Shown here in pieces: positions 1-10,994 of a DNA stretch of 64,000 bases. The stretch is from Rotaria sordida (lineage: Eukaryota; Rotifera; Eurotatoria; Philodinida; Philodinidae), in NCBI GenBank assembly GCA_905250125.1, contig CAJNOL010000282.1, positions 60,503-124,502 on the forward strand, in the 5' to 3' direction. Position 1 is the first letter of the stretch. Each line of letters opens with the position of its first letter. A program made the translations under genes and the position numbers. A model generated the notes under the pieces. It was given only the letters and a program-made list of their open reading frames with translations. It did not search any database and was not told the origin of the DNA.

Positions 1-22
1 TATATATATATATATATATATG
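1..22. repeat. (TA)n microsatellite
   Basis: The window opens in a run of TA dinucleotides, just beyond the 3' end of the first gene. Its full length lies outside the window. Confidence 0.9.
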
Positions 23-44
23 TATATAAGAACAAACATAACAA

Positions 45-1777
45 TCATTTCCATTGTAAATAAATATGCTCAAGTATACGTATAATTTTATAATCTAATA
101 GCAATTTTTCATAGTCAATCGTTTTATTTAATTTTTCAATTATTTCATCATCTGCTGCTGCAACATGAAAAGACAATAATCGAAGTTGATAATTAGATTT
201 TTTAACAATTTTTGTTAAAATAAGTCGTACAAATAATTCAACATTCATATTATTTATAAAATCTACTTTGAGATGTGTGGTATGAGGACAAAGTTCAATT
301 AAAAAATAAATTTCTTCAATTGCAAACATTTTATCTAGACAAACTTTTGTAATTTGATTCTTTTTAGATATAGAATCGAGTTCAACTTCATCAATAGATA
401 AATATCTTCGATGTGATAATGATACAGAAGAAATTTGTAATGAATTGAGTTCAGGTAATAAATATAAAATTTCGATTAATGCACCATTAAAAAGTTTTTT
501 AGAAATTTTCAGATGATAAATCCGTGCTACAGTTAAAATATGACAAATATTTTCATTTAATAAATCAAAATCTTGTTCAGTAGTAAAACTCATAAGAACA
601 ATTCGCATAGATTTAGTAGGTTTCTTCCAAAAATTCATTATGTTATGTTGTGTATCATATTCATACCATTGTTCTCTACAGACAAAAGATAAATTATTCA
701 ATATTAAAAAAAAAAATTCGTTTTCATATACTTATATGGACCAATTGAATACATAACAGTATCAAAATCGATTTCAGCTTCTAATATCCATCGTCGTTCA
801 ATCCAAAATGACGAAGCAAATCGATTTGATTTATTAAGATACATTAGAGTTTCATGATTATTGTTAAAAAATACATAATATTTTAAATAAAATTTTTGTA
901 ATAAAGGTAAATATTTCAAAATAAATTCTTCCCAACGATCGGCATCAAGATAAGTCATATCTTCTGATAGACTAGTAATAGATAAAACTTTTAATTTTGA
1001 ATCTATTTTTGTAATGAATATTTGAAATTCATCGAATGTTATATCATCTCCATATATAGAAAGATGAGTTAAATTTAATAAAGTAATCGACAAAATATTT
1101 CCAATTTTTAGAGTGCTACCTTTTTTGTGTATAAAATATAAATGACAAATCTGAGATGTATAAGAGATTATAGTAAAAAGTTCGTTGAAAGCACATGGAT
1201 GATCAATGACAAGATATTTGATTGTACTGACTTGTTTATTGGTAGTAATTGGTAGGGAAACCGTTACGTCGATATTTTCCGGTTCTACTGCTGAGAATTT
1301 GATATATTTCAGTTTTGGTAAATTAAAAATTAATCGATAAACGTCACTTAGATCTTTTAAAGTTTGTCGTGTGTCGATAGTTAATGAGAAAAAACGAGGT
1401 AGTTGAGTTAATTTGGGAAGAAGTAAAGTTAATATGTTTAGTTCAATTGAACTAAAAAAAAGTGATTCAAGATGAATAAATGATGAATCGATATTGAGTA
1501 ATGAAATAATTTGGTTATTATGTGTTGATGATGTTAAATGAATTGAAAATATTTGATCTTTATTAAGAAGAATAATCTGTTTATAGTTATTCATAAATAT
1601 TTCTATCGATGTTGAATGATGAAAGTTTATTTTAAATCGAAAAGATGAAGAATTGAGAAGTTGTTGAAAACAATAATTAAGATTTGAAAATGTTTGATAG
1701 ATTTCACAACCATTGAAATAATCGAATATTTCATAAAATAATTCATTGGATAAATTTTCAATTGAAGTTATTGACAT
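45..1777 (-). CDS. F-box / leucine-rich-like protein, two exons
   Basis: Likely an F-box substrate-recognition protein of an SCF-type ubiquitin ligase; partner and substrate unknown. Exon 1 is 1777-732 and exon 2 is 675-45. The open frame seems to end at 704, but a 56-bp intron (676-731) with donor GTATATG and acceptor TGTCTGTAG joins the exons in frame. This gives 558 residues and a continuous PYK-EQWYEYDTQ segment at the junction. The F-box lies at about residues 5-45 (ENLSNELFYEIFDYF and following). The rest is rich in regularly spaced Leu/Ile like degenerate leucine-rich repeats. I recall this layout (F-box, then SSFWIERRW, then WYEYDTQ) from a large bdelloid family. The ATG at 1777 directly precedes the F-box. 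The splice is inferred from sequence only. Confidence 0.8.
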
Positions 1778-1799
1778 TCTAGATGAAAATCTAATATTA

Positions 1800-2260
1800 G
1801 GAGAAAAGTTTTTTTTTGCCTATATGACTTACGTTTCTTGAGTGAATGTGGCTAATACAAATGAAGTACTATTGAATAAGTCAATGTAGAACGAATGATC
1901 TAGAAGAAAGAATGAAATATTTGTGTTTGTGTTAGTTATTCTTTGTTAACAGAGAATGATGACATCTTATTCTTTTCTTTTCTCTATATTTATAAAATAC
2001 TTTCAATGAATCACCGACTATTTCTTTTTGTTTTCTTTAGTATTCAATGCAAAATCATCATTATTGATATGTTTTTCCGTTCTTTAAATAATTTTCATTA
2101 ATAGTAACTCCTGTTGAATTGAAAAAAAATGTATGAACTAGAATTTTTGTTATTCTTCTGAGGATAAATTAAAAAAACGTAAATCTCTTCTATTTCGAAA
2201 TCATATTAAAATTAAAATTTTGTTCATTGATAGACTCGAATTCTGTGAAAAACCCAGGAG
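1800..2260. other. intergenic, no gene seen
   Basis: AT-rich upstream region of the F-box gene. I see no ORF or motif of note before the GACTAGTC block. Confidence 0.5.
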
Positions 2261-2274
2261 AGCAAAAGACGGGT

Positions 2275-2770
2275 AAAAAGACTAGTTAGTTTTACTAGTC
2301 ATGACGCCCCGTCACTCATTAGTCTTTTTCTCAAAACGACCTAGACATGACTAGTCTGATATTGTTGAGAGTCCGTACACCGCGTCCTGACTAGCCCACA
2401 GACTGGCGTCAGTATTTCAATATAGTCTAGTCATTTATACAAAAAGGACTAGTCCAGACTAGTAATAGTTGTTGAAATAGACTAGTCATGTGTGGTCACT
2501 TTTTAAGAGAATGACTAGTCAAGACACGGCAACATGACGCCAGTCTGTCACAAAAATATATGGTCTCGTATCTCCTCATATCGCCTCCGGACTAGTCCTG
2601 ACGGTCCGTCATGACACCCGTCCGATATATTTAAAAATTGAAAAATATATATGTGCATATCGATCATATTGCTAACTACATGCTACACATTACACAACTA
2701 CTAGTCATTCATACCGTCTGAAATCCGTTCTTTTGTCAGTCAGATGTTGGCGTCCAGACTAGTCTAAATT
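2275..2770. repeat. GACTAGTC-rich repeat block 1
   Basis: About 500 bp packed with the palindrome GACTAGTC and relatives (ACTAGTCATGAC, CCAGACTAGT, TGACGCCAGTC) on both strands, roughly ten times. It is less AT-rich than its surroundings. The same motif set recurs at 4245-4830, so this is a dispersed repeat and not chance. I see no ORF and no clear terminal repeat. It could be a non-autonomous element or a satellite seed. Confidence 0.65.
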
Positions 2771-2789
2771 ATAGAAGCAAAGCGGTGAA

Positions 2790-2875
2790 GGTTAGAATCG
2801 AACATACATACTTTGTGTTACACATCTAGCTTGGCAAGCAGTTGAACCATATACGCTAATGTTTCATTAGTGACA
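2790..2875 (-). other. tRNA-like A/B-box remnant (weak)
   Basis: On the minus strand there is an A-box-like stretch (TAGCGTATATGG) followed about 45 bases later by a B-box-like TGTTCGATTC. No convincing cloverleaf forms: the T-stem does not pair well. It may be a decayed tRNA or the head of a tRNA-derived SINE. It sits at the edge of the GACTAGTC block. Confidence 0.2.
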
Positions 2876-3184
2876 CATCTTTCACACATTAATGATCAGA
2901 GAAGTTCATAATATTATTTGATAAGAATTATTAATTCATGTACTAACAGACTATTTAATGATGTGTATCAGTACAAATCAAAAGTTCTGATTCTTAGTTA
3001 CACAAAGCACTACCTCAGAAGATTACATCAAGAAAATTAGATTAAAGAAGTTTTTTTTTAAAGAAATAATTTATTTTTATTAATAATAAAAATGATTTTT
3101 ATTTGTTAACTATTGTCTTTTAAGTTAGAAAATTCTAAAACAGTGACACGATTACCAGGTTCACATATACAAGCATTTTTTTTT

Positions 3185-3553
3185 TCAAGATAAATTTTGG
3201 ATGCTTAGATGGAAAATGGTTAATGACTGTAATCGTAAAATATTAGGTACTTGATATTGAGCATTAGAAATATTAAATTTAATTTTTAATGTTCCAGGTT
3301 TAATTTCTACAAGTTCTCCGATGAAAAGACGAATGGTGTTTTTTTGTAATTGAACAATAGCTCGAATAAGATCATATTTTACTTTATCATGAGCAAAACT
3401 GAATGAGATACAACTGTCAGCAACTAATTTTCTGTAAGCAGTCGCAGTAGTCTTTATTAAAACACCTGACATTATCAAAGAATGATAGAAAATTAAATCA
3501 TCATTAAATAGTGATTGTACACGTGATTCACATGTTTCCTTCGTTTTAAACAT
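3185..3553 (-). CDS. hypothetical protein, 122 aa
   Basis: I do not recognise this protein. The frame is open for 122 codons and its composition is unlike random AT-rich translation, with a mid segment (residues 70-100) of alternating hydrophobic and charged residues. There is no signal peptide, membrane segment or cysteine pattern. AATAAA-like sequences follow downstream on the minus strand near 3060-3085. It could be one exon of a larger gene or a fragment. Confidence 0.35.
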   Translation of the reverse strand: MFKTKETCESRVQSLFNDDLIFYHSLIMSGVLIKTTATAYRKLVADSCISFSFAHDKVKYDLIRAIVQLQKNTIRLFIGELVEIKPGTLKIKFNISNAQYQVPNILRLQSLTIFHLSIQNLS

Positions 3554-3559
3554 CTTTCA

Positions 3560-4240
3560 TATTAAGCCACGAACAAAACAGGTGATTGTGAAATCTTCTT
3601 TATATATGTTTAGGAGAGGGCGAAGAAGAAGAGAGTTAAAGAGAGAGCTGTTTCTATGGCGAAACCAATGATATATATGTGAATATTCGGTTAGGTGTCG
3701 CTTGAATACATGACAAAAAAAATTAAAGAACCAATTAGATAAACTAGTGATTCAATCATCAATCTCAGATGTTTTGTATACAATGAAATAAAAAAGAATT
3801 CCTTTTTTATAAATATGACCGATCAAATTAATAATATTGTTGATGAAAATTCATACAATTTATAACTTAATGAACAATAATCGTACGATAACGAAAATAT
3901 GACAATAATAATTGTTTTCATTTCTTCTGTTCTATATGATAAAAACAGTTAAAGATAGAGACAAATCGAAGTTAATGATTTTTAGCATTTCAAACTCAAT
4001 GAATTTTCCTTATTAATAAAACAATTTTTATAACTGATAATCGATAAATAAACTACACCATTGTAGAATCTTAGATAATTAAACAGTCGTGTTTTTCATA
4101 ATGCAAGTTTGTAACTTTGTTATTCTTAGGTTATGTATACGTACTAAGATGTATTGAATTGAAGGTGACAAAGAGTTTTCATAAACAAGCAACCAGTTCA
4201 AACTAAAAATTACATTAAATTTCTGTAATTAGACTAGACT
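3560..4240. other. intergenic, no gene seen
   Basis: AT-rich sequence with no supported ORF, RNA gene or repeat. Confidence 0.5.
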
Positions 4241-4244
4241 TGAC

Positions 4245-4830
4245 AAGTATTAAAGATATAACCAACTATCAATGTAAAATGTCGTACTGAATTTCGGACT
4301 AGTCTGGTTCAGACAGCATGTCATTTCTAGTAAAACATGGCAGTCTTGACTGGTGCTCAGGATCTCTCAGACTAGTCCAGACATGTATTTCAAAATTATT
4401 AGACTAGTCCAGTCCCGTCATTATATTACCTCATAAGACACTGACTAGTCCTGACGCCAACACCAAATATTTGGGACTAGACTTGACTAGTCCTGATCCC
4501 GGCACCAAATATTTGGGACTAGACTTGACTAGTCCTGATCCCGGTACCAAATATTTGGGACTAGACTTGACTAGTGCTAATCCCGGCACCAAATATTTGG
4601 GACTAGACTTGACTAGTCGTGATCCCGCCACCAAATATTTGGGACTAGACTTGACTAGTCCTCAGAATATCTCAGACTAGTCCAGTCCTGTCAGTATGTC
4701 GCTTTTTAAAATACTGACCAGTCCTGACGGCCACACTCAGTGTTCTAGTCTAGACAGGACGGCTGTTGCGGACGTTTTGGACCAGACATGTCGCCAGTCC
4801 TCTCTTTTTTTTGCTTGCCTGGGAAGTTTC
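4245..4830. repeat. GACTAGTC-rich repeat block 2
   Basis: Second copy of the repeat type at 2275-2770, again dense in ACTAGTC, CTGACTAGTC and CCAGTCCTGTCA motifs. It contains the 42-bp tandem array described separately. The short ORFs here on both strands are translations of the tandem repeat and are not genes. Confidence 0.7.
4461..4665. repeat. 42-bp tandem repeat, about 5 copies
   Basis: Copies begin at 4461, 4503, 4545, 4587 and 4629, exactly 42 bp apart. Each contains ACCAAATATTTGGGACTAG, then ACTTGACTAGTC, then a GATCCCGG-like end. CCAAATATTTGG and GACTAGTC are both palindromes, so each unit carries two dyads. Copies differ by only a few bases, so the array is recent or homogenised. 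Confidence 0.95.
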
Positions 4831-5373
4831 TTACTTCAATTCTTAAATATTATTCGAAGCATCGTTTCTTTTTTACATTTGATATGTAAAGGAATAGTTA
4901 AACTGCTATCGTATCAAATTTATTTATATTAACTCAATTCACATATGCAACAACCTATACAAGTTATCGAAAAATTCTGATTCTTGAAATCATAACTAAG
5001 ATCAGTAAAAGATTTTTATTGAAACTGTAAACAAAAAATGGCAGATTTGTAGATCGATAATCAGAATAAAATAAAAAATATGAAAATGTATTATTAAAAT
5101 ATTTAATTGACTTTAAAATAAAGAAGAAAAGTGAAAGAGTCATTCATTTCGTTTGTACAAAATGACATGTAATTCATTGTCCTCTAATATATTTTGACAC
5201 ATGAATTACATTGTTCGATTTGTTTTATAGTATATTGATTATCTATATGAAATGCTTTCGTCACAACCATAAAGTTTACATATTTTGCTTTTGTAACGGG
5301 AACATCATGTAAAAAGGTTTACAATTTAGATTTTGCGCGTTCTGCACCATCGTAGAACTTTTTAGAGTCAGTG
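4831..5373. other. intergenic, no gene seen
   Basis: AT-rich. No supported coding sequence or structured repeat. Confidence 0.45.
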
Positions 5374-5796
5374 TCAAATGAAAAAAAACTCTATCGTAAA
5401 ACTATTCGATATCGATGGACATACTATAGCATGTGATGTGTTCCATAGTATCATTTTTACATTTTCAATGGTTCGAATATCCTTGTGTCGTTGGTAGTTC
5501 AAAACACAAAAACTGTGCTTGCCAACGCCAATTCCAGCGATAAAAAAAACCGTTATACTAGCTGACATGCATATTTTTCCGAAGATTTGTTGAGGTTGAT
5601 AATCGTACCATGTCTTGAAGGATTCATAACACTTCGCTAAACTAATTATAGCGGTTGCAATAAACTCTTTGAAACTGCCTGTCGAACAATGATCTTGATT
5701 GTAGACATTGCTGAAGTTAACAATATGGAAAGATAAAACATCATTATTCACTTCCCTTCTCGTGTCATTGGCAATGATATGAAGCAAATTTCTCAC
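5374..5796 (-). CDS. hypothetical protein, 140 aa
   Basis: Unrecognised. The 140-codon frame starts with ATG at 5796 and has a hydrophobic stretch at about residues 76-92 (SASITVFFIAGIGVGK) that could be one membrane segment. The residues around it look protein-like, but I cannot assign a family. The C-terminal tail (FTIEFFFI) looks like read-through into non-coding DNA, so the gene may continue through an intron or be a fragment. Confidence 0.3.
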   Translation of the reverse strand: MRNLLHIIANDTRREVNNDVLSFHIVNFSNVYNQDHCSTGSFKEFIATAIISLAKCYESFKTWYDYQPQQIFGKICMSASITVFFIAGIGVGKHSFCVLNYQRHKDIRTIENVKMILWNTSHAIVCPSISNSFTIEFFFI

Positions 5797-6094
5797 TCAT
5801 TTGTGTTTATAACATATCATTATAGAATAGAATTTTTCTATTTTTTTTTTCACCTCCTTTTTTCTCATATGCAGGAGAATTTGTTTTAGCCAAGCAATAA
5901 AACTCTATAATCGTTTTATTGCAAAAACAAATTAATTGGTTTTAATTATTTGTTCAGTCCATCATATTCCTTCACGTTTAAGTTCATTTAAGGGTATGAG
6001 TGGATATGGATCAGAAGAAGAATTACACCTCACACACAGTTCTATACTTTATCCTTTCAAAATTAATAAGGAGATTGATTTTGAATAAGATCTG

Positions 6095-7592
6095 ACATTT
6101 TGCATAGAAAGATCAAAAAGTTCTGAGAACTAGTAATATTTCTTCAACAAGAAACACATTATATTTATTTGTCTACATCAAACGTTAGAAGACATCATAA
6201 CAATTTTTCATGGCAAGCTCGATCTACTTTTAAATAATCTTTTTGTATTCATATATATATGTGTCAAACTGATTGCTCAGCTGTTGCTTAGTTAAATTTA
6301 TTACATCTAAGTAGATATTTAATCTATATTTTAAAATAGTTGAATAACAGAAGCTCAGACGAAGCGAAAGCAGTTGAATGTGTCTGATAGACCATATCTT
6401 TAAATACTCTCTTCTTTGAGAAATTTAATAACAACACTTTTTATATACGGTTTGCAGTACTATGATGGATTTAATACCACCGATGCCTCAAAATAGTCTT
6501 TGTTGAAAATTTCTTAACCAATGCTTTTTAAACATTGTTGCTAATACTGCGATATCTAATCTGTCTTTCAACGCCCATTATTATATCACACCATCACAGT
6601 ATTCCTTTCATAAAATTCGCCAAATTTTCGGTACTGAATCGACGAGTATAACTAAGCAATAACTAAACCATCAGTTTGACCCGTATCCATGAATAGAAAA
6701 AGATTATTCAAAAGTAAATCAAGCTTGTAATGGAACATCGTTATGACGTCTTTTAATGTTTGATGTAGACAAATAAATATAATATGCTTCTTATTGAAGA
6801 AATATTACTAATGTCCATTTCAAAATAAAAGGCAGATGATTGTTTTTCGAATAACTCATCAACTGAAAGAGCTATCGGTCTGTAATTTTCACCATTAGAG
6901 GGAGGCTGATATTCTGCATCTTTCTATATATTAAGTAACAAAATTAGCTCCTAAATCTGATGAACAGTGAGTGAAATCCAAAGAAACAATTAAAGTGCTT
7001 TGAAAAATGTGAAGAATTTCAATTATAAGGAGTGCATTAGATTCTCCTACTCAAGATCTATCACTCTACATAAACGCGAAATTTTTAATTTGTATTATTC
7101 AAAAAGATATACACCCAACACTGCTCGTTAAAAATGTTAGAAACAACCCTTTGAATGATAGAAAAATCTAACTGTTAATTAATAAATATAGAATTTAACA
7201 AACCTGAAAAAATAATTACAAAAGATTGTTTGTAGCATTTTTGACAATCAGTGTTGGTTGTATATCTTTTGAGTGATAGAAATTAAAAATTTTCCGTTTA
7301 TGTAAAGTGATAGATCTTGAGTACGAGAATCTAATGCACTTCTTATAATTGAAATTCTACACATTTTTCAAAACACTTTAATTGTTTCTTTGGATTTCAC
7401 TTACTGTTTATCAGATTTATGAGCTAATTTTGTTAATAAGTATATAGAAATATGCAGAATGTCAGCCTCTCTCTAATGGTGAAAACTACAGAACGATAGC
7501 TCTTTCCGTTGATGAGTTACTCGAAAAACGACCACTCGCGTTTTATTTTGGAATGGACATTGGTTCTCAAAACTTTTTTGATTCTCTATGTA
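6095..7592. mobile_element. Foldback (MITE-like) element, long inverted arms
   Basis: The left arm (6095-6130 plus 6811-7153) is the reverse complement of the right arm (7221-7592) at roughly 85-90 percent by eye, with a spacer of about 70 bp. GATCAAAAAGTT near 6110 mirrors AACTTTTTTGATTC near 7565. TGTCCATTTCAAAATAAAA near 6812 mirrors the sequence near 7540. The left arm is split by another element at 6133-6808. No transposase is visible, so it is non-autonomous. The 69-codon ORF at 7473-7682 is a by-product of the arm. Confidence 0.85.
6133..6808. mobile_element. Nested MITE with TA target duplication
   Basis: A 676-bp foldback with terminal arms of about 170 bp: GTAATATTTCTTCAA at the left end and its reverse complement ending at 6808. 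It is flanked by TA at 6131-6132 and 6809-6810. The intact opposite arm of the host element reads straight across this point (GAGAAC then ATGTCC), which gives the pre-insertion state. A TA duplication fits the Tc1/mariner superfamily. There is no transposase frame, so it is non-autonomous. It is younger than its host. Confidence 0.85.
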
Positions 7593-8270
7593 AAGAGTGT
7601 ATTGAATAGAACAGAATTGCACTGTGCGAGATGGACAATAAGTAAATAGCTGATTGCCTATTAGATAGACAGAGATAATCATTTAATGATGTTGATAATC
7701 TTTAAATAGAGTTTAGGATTAAATAGCAATCGACTTAGAGAGATTGACAATAAATGAATAGTTGAGTAGGTTGTTAAATAGCTTAGAATATTCATTAAAA
7801 AAGTGTTGCAAATATTTAAATAGTGCATGAAATGAAATAGCTATTCATTTAGGAAAAACGACAATAAATAAATAGATAAGTCTTCATTAAAAGTAAGTAT
7901 AATACTAAAATATTTTCTTATACGTCTTTGTTCGCTATCTTTATCAACTTTCTATATTCAAAATTTGTATTTCTTTTGAGAATGAGCCATAAAAAAAAAA
8001 CATCTCAAATAATATCTTTACTGTTACATACGTACACAAGATAACTTTGTTAGAGTAGAAATATTATATGCAAACATATCGATCACATAACAGTTTTAAT
8101 AAACGTGATATGAAATTTTTCTACGAGTTTTGTTTGTTCTATAAACATTTTCATTTTGATCTCAGCTAGGAATCATGCTAATAATAACATCATAGTTTGT
8201 ATGACATCTTTTAAATACAGAAATTATAGACCATTAATTCAAACCAATGCTCACTAAGCTATAGATTTCT
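7593..8270. other. intergenic, no gene seen
   Basis: AT-rich. Some imperfect repetition of AAATAG-containing phrases (for example 7680-7880) may be a decayed low-complexity repeat. Confidence 0.4.
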
Positions 8271-8607
8271 GTTTGACACGAGTAAATTCTTTTCACTTAT
8301 TTTATTTATAATTAATAATTAATTAGTTAATAAAAATTAGTAACGTTTCGTATCTCGATGAGATAATTTTTCAGGCAACAAATTTAAGACAAAATAATTC
8401 AACATACAAGTAAATCGATTTTCTTTTTCTATATTATCATCAATAGAAAGAAAAAAAACAATAGTTTTACTTGTATGTTGAATCGTTTGTCATAAATTTA
8501 TTATCTAAAGTATCTCATCGAGATGTGAAACATTACTAATTTTTTGTCAATTAAATAATTATTAATTGTAAATAAAATAAAAGAAGAGAATTTACTCATG
8601 TCAAACA
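8271..8607. mobile_element. Foldback element, 337 bp
   Basis: The left arm from GTTTGACA at 8271 to about 8420 pairs with the right arm at about 8460-8607, which ends in the reverse complement TGTCAAAC. The arms share TCTCGATGAGATA and TTCAACATACAAGTAAA. The loop is about 40 bp. No ORF beyond chance, so a non-autonomous MITE-like element. Confidence 0.85.
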
Positions 8608-9296
8608 TTACTTCAACCTTCTTATCAAGACAAGAACATATACTCCAAATAACAAAATTAATCATAATCAACTTCAAAATCGAACTACATATAAGCTGAA
8701 GAATTTTTGCCATGGATCTTCTCGTTGATCACTACGTTTTCAGTGAGTCATGATCTACCATCACAAAGTGATGTTCAATCACGATCTTAGAGTCGCATGA
8801 AATTTGCTCTACCTTATAGAGCAGATAGTTATCTAATATGGACGTTGTTCATTAGCTGTAAGCTTTATCTGCTTTTAACGTGATATTCATATTATTATCT
8901 CCTATGCCTGTGTGAAGTATATACTATGAATATTAGATAATAAAAATGAATCTATGACAAATTATAGTGTAAGATAATTAATTCCTTGGATTCTCAATCG
9001 TATAACTGGATATCAATGCCAGTTAATAGAATATTTTAGGAATACTACGATCTATTTCCACTGAATAAAATCATCTCGTGGATGTCTTCTCATAGAAATA
9101 ATCTTCGACATCAATAGATATTATTTTCTTTGCGAAAAAGACAGATATTTGAGCCATTTTCAAAAAAAAACATGCAAAAACTCACAAAACCTAGACCCAT
9201 CAGTAAAGGAAAAGTTGTTTATATTGAGATACACATATTCAATTATCTAAATTAGAAATTCATCTCTTTCTAGAAACATAAGATTGTTACTACACA
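8608..9296. other. upstream region of the GPCR gene
   Basis: AT-rich. No supported gene, RNA or repeat. It presumably holds the promoter of the GPCR gene, but I cannot point to a core element. Confidence 0.4.
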
Positions 9297-10250
9297 ATGG
9301 AGACAGTCAATGGTCGTCATATTAAGTTTGGTATTTTACAATTCATTCAAATTCCATCGATTGCTATTTATCTCAGGTTAATCTATCACATTGTATCCAA
9401 GCGGCATACACGACAAGCATTGCATAATCATGCTCCACTTGTTATGCTGTTCGTTGGTTTCATTACTGTTGTTGTCGATGTCTCCATGATTCTCGACTTC
9501 TGACGTACTGGTATTGTCGGTCCTAGCACTGATGTCTATTGTCGTATCTGGAATTTTATCGACTACCTTCTCTATGCCCTTATTTCTATATTGATGCTCT
9601 GGACATCAGTTGAACGACATATTCTTATTTTTCACCAACAACAATGGCTCAATACACACCGAAAACGTTTCTTCTTGCATTATACTCCTTTTGCTGTCAT
9701 TTTTGGGTATTGCATTTTGTTTTATACATACGTTGCTTTTATTCATCCATGTGAAAATCATTTCGACTTTACTCAAGTGATCTGTGCTAGTATATGCTAT
9801 GTCTTCGACCCTCCAGAGTTGGGTGTCTTCGATCAGTTTGCCCATACTGTTATTCCATCTATTCTCATTGTTATTCTGAATGCAGGACTATGGGCTCGTG
9901 TTGTTTGGCAAAAACATCGCCGAATGCGAAGAGTAGTCGAATGGCGACAGCATCGCAAGATGATCTTACAATTTCTTCCCGTATCTATTCTCTACTCATG
10001 TGGTTATCTTCCATATGGATTTCTTCAATGTTATCAAGTGATTAATGGTCCGACAACTCTTAGTGTGACTATCCAACAGTTATACTTCTTCTATCTTTTC
10101 TATCTCATTGGTCTATTGCATCCATTTGCCTGTCTGATAGGCATGCCTGAAGTCTATCGGAAATGGTTCCGGAAAGAAAATTCACGCGTGATTCCTCATA
10201 CTACTCGCACATACAATAGAATGAATAAAGTAGCCACAACTCATGTGTAA
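9297..10250 (+). pseudogene. Rhodopsin-like GPCR with one in-frame stop
   Basis: A seven-helix receptor of a divergent family I associate with rotifers; ligand unknown. The frame is continuous for 318 codons except TGA at 9501-9503, between TM2 and extracellular loop 1. TM1 is at about residues 10-32 and TM2 at about 46-66. The conserved loop Cys before TM3 is in PSTDVYCRIW, and TM3 ends with ERH where DRY is usual. TM5 is followed by a basic loop (WQKHRRMRR). TM6 and TM7 end with PEVYRKWFRK. Everything else is intact, so the lesion is recent, an allele, a sequencing error or read-through. I found no intron that removes the stop. Confidence 0.8.
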
Positions 10251-10994
10251 CTGTTACGAACAGTCATGATGTGAACTTATATGAATATTGTGATCTATTG
10301 AATGTAAGTGAAAAATATTTATTGTAATTGTTCTTTGGTTCAAAATAAATGTGTGACAGTCTTGTGAAAAATTCTTCATTCAATTTGGTTGAAATTTGTG
10401 GATTCGATAATCAATATCAAGATGTTTTGATCTATGCAAATCTAATATTCTGCATTGTTGTGTTTAATGTTGCGCCACAGTTACAAGGTAAAAAAAAAAT
10501 CGCTTTTTTATTTTGTATTTCGTGTCTCTAAAATAATATTTGCAAGATTCGAATTGAGACAGTAAGTCTGAAGTGGCAAAGTCTGAGAAGATTCAAATTA
10601 GATTAGTGGGAAATTTTTAGAAAAAAAAGACTCAATAATTCACAGGACATTACTGGAGAATATACTACTCTGTACATCTATTGAACCTGTGAGAGAGAAA
10701 GAATTTTCTTTTTGTTCTCTGTCTTGCCCATAATAAACTGATCACGTTATCATTGATAATCAATGATCACATCTATAATTAAAATGCTGATCAAGAATGT
10801 GGGTTTAAATGCTTATTTAATCTACAGTCACACCCTGGATGATTTGAGTCTATTCCGTGAGTGCATGAACATTATGCTCGCCACGGCTCCATCAGGGTGA
10901 TTCTTGGTCGCGCACGAATAAAACAACGATTCCTTTAATCAATCCAACGTAATGTATTTGAGAGGAAGGAAAAAAATTAATCGTCGTTTTGAGT
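10251..10994. other. intergenic, no gene seen
   Basis: Lies between the convergent GPCR and NHL genes. Contains their 3' flanks; no other feature seen. Confidence 0.4.

Noticed and set aside
4431..4680. Repetitive 67-69 codon ORFs on both strands
   Set aside because: Translation of the 42-bp tandem repeat; 42 is a multiple of 3, so the frame stays open without selection.
5490..5530. Possible P-loop (GIGVGKHS) in the 140-aa ORF
   Set aside because: Spacing does not fit GxxxxGK[ST], and no other GTPase or ATPase motif is present.
9606..10045. ORFs overlapping the GPCR in other frames
   Set aside because: No protein-like character; the seven-helix frame explains the region.
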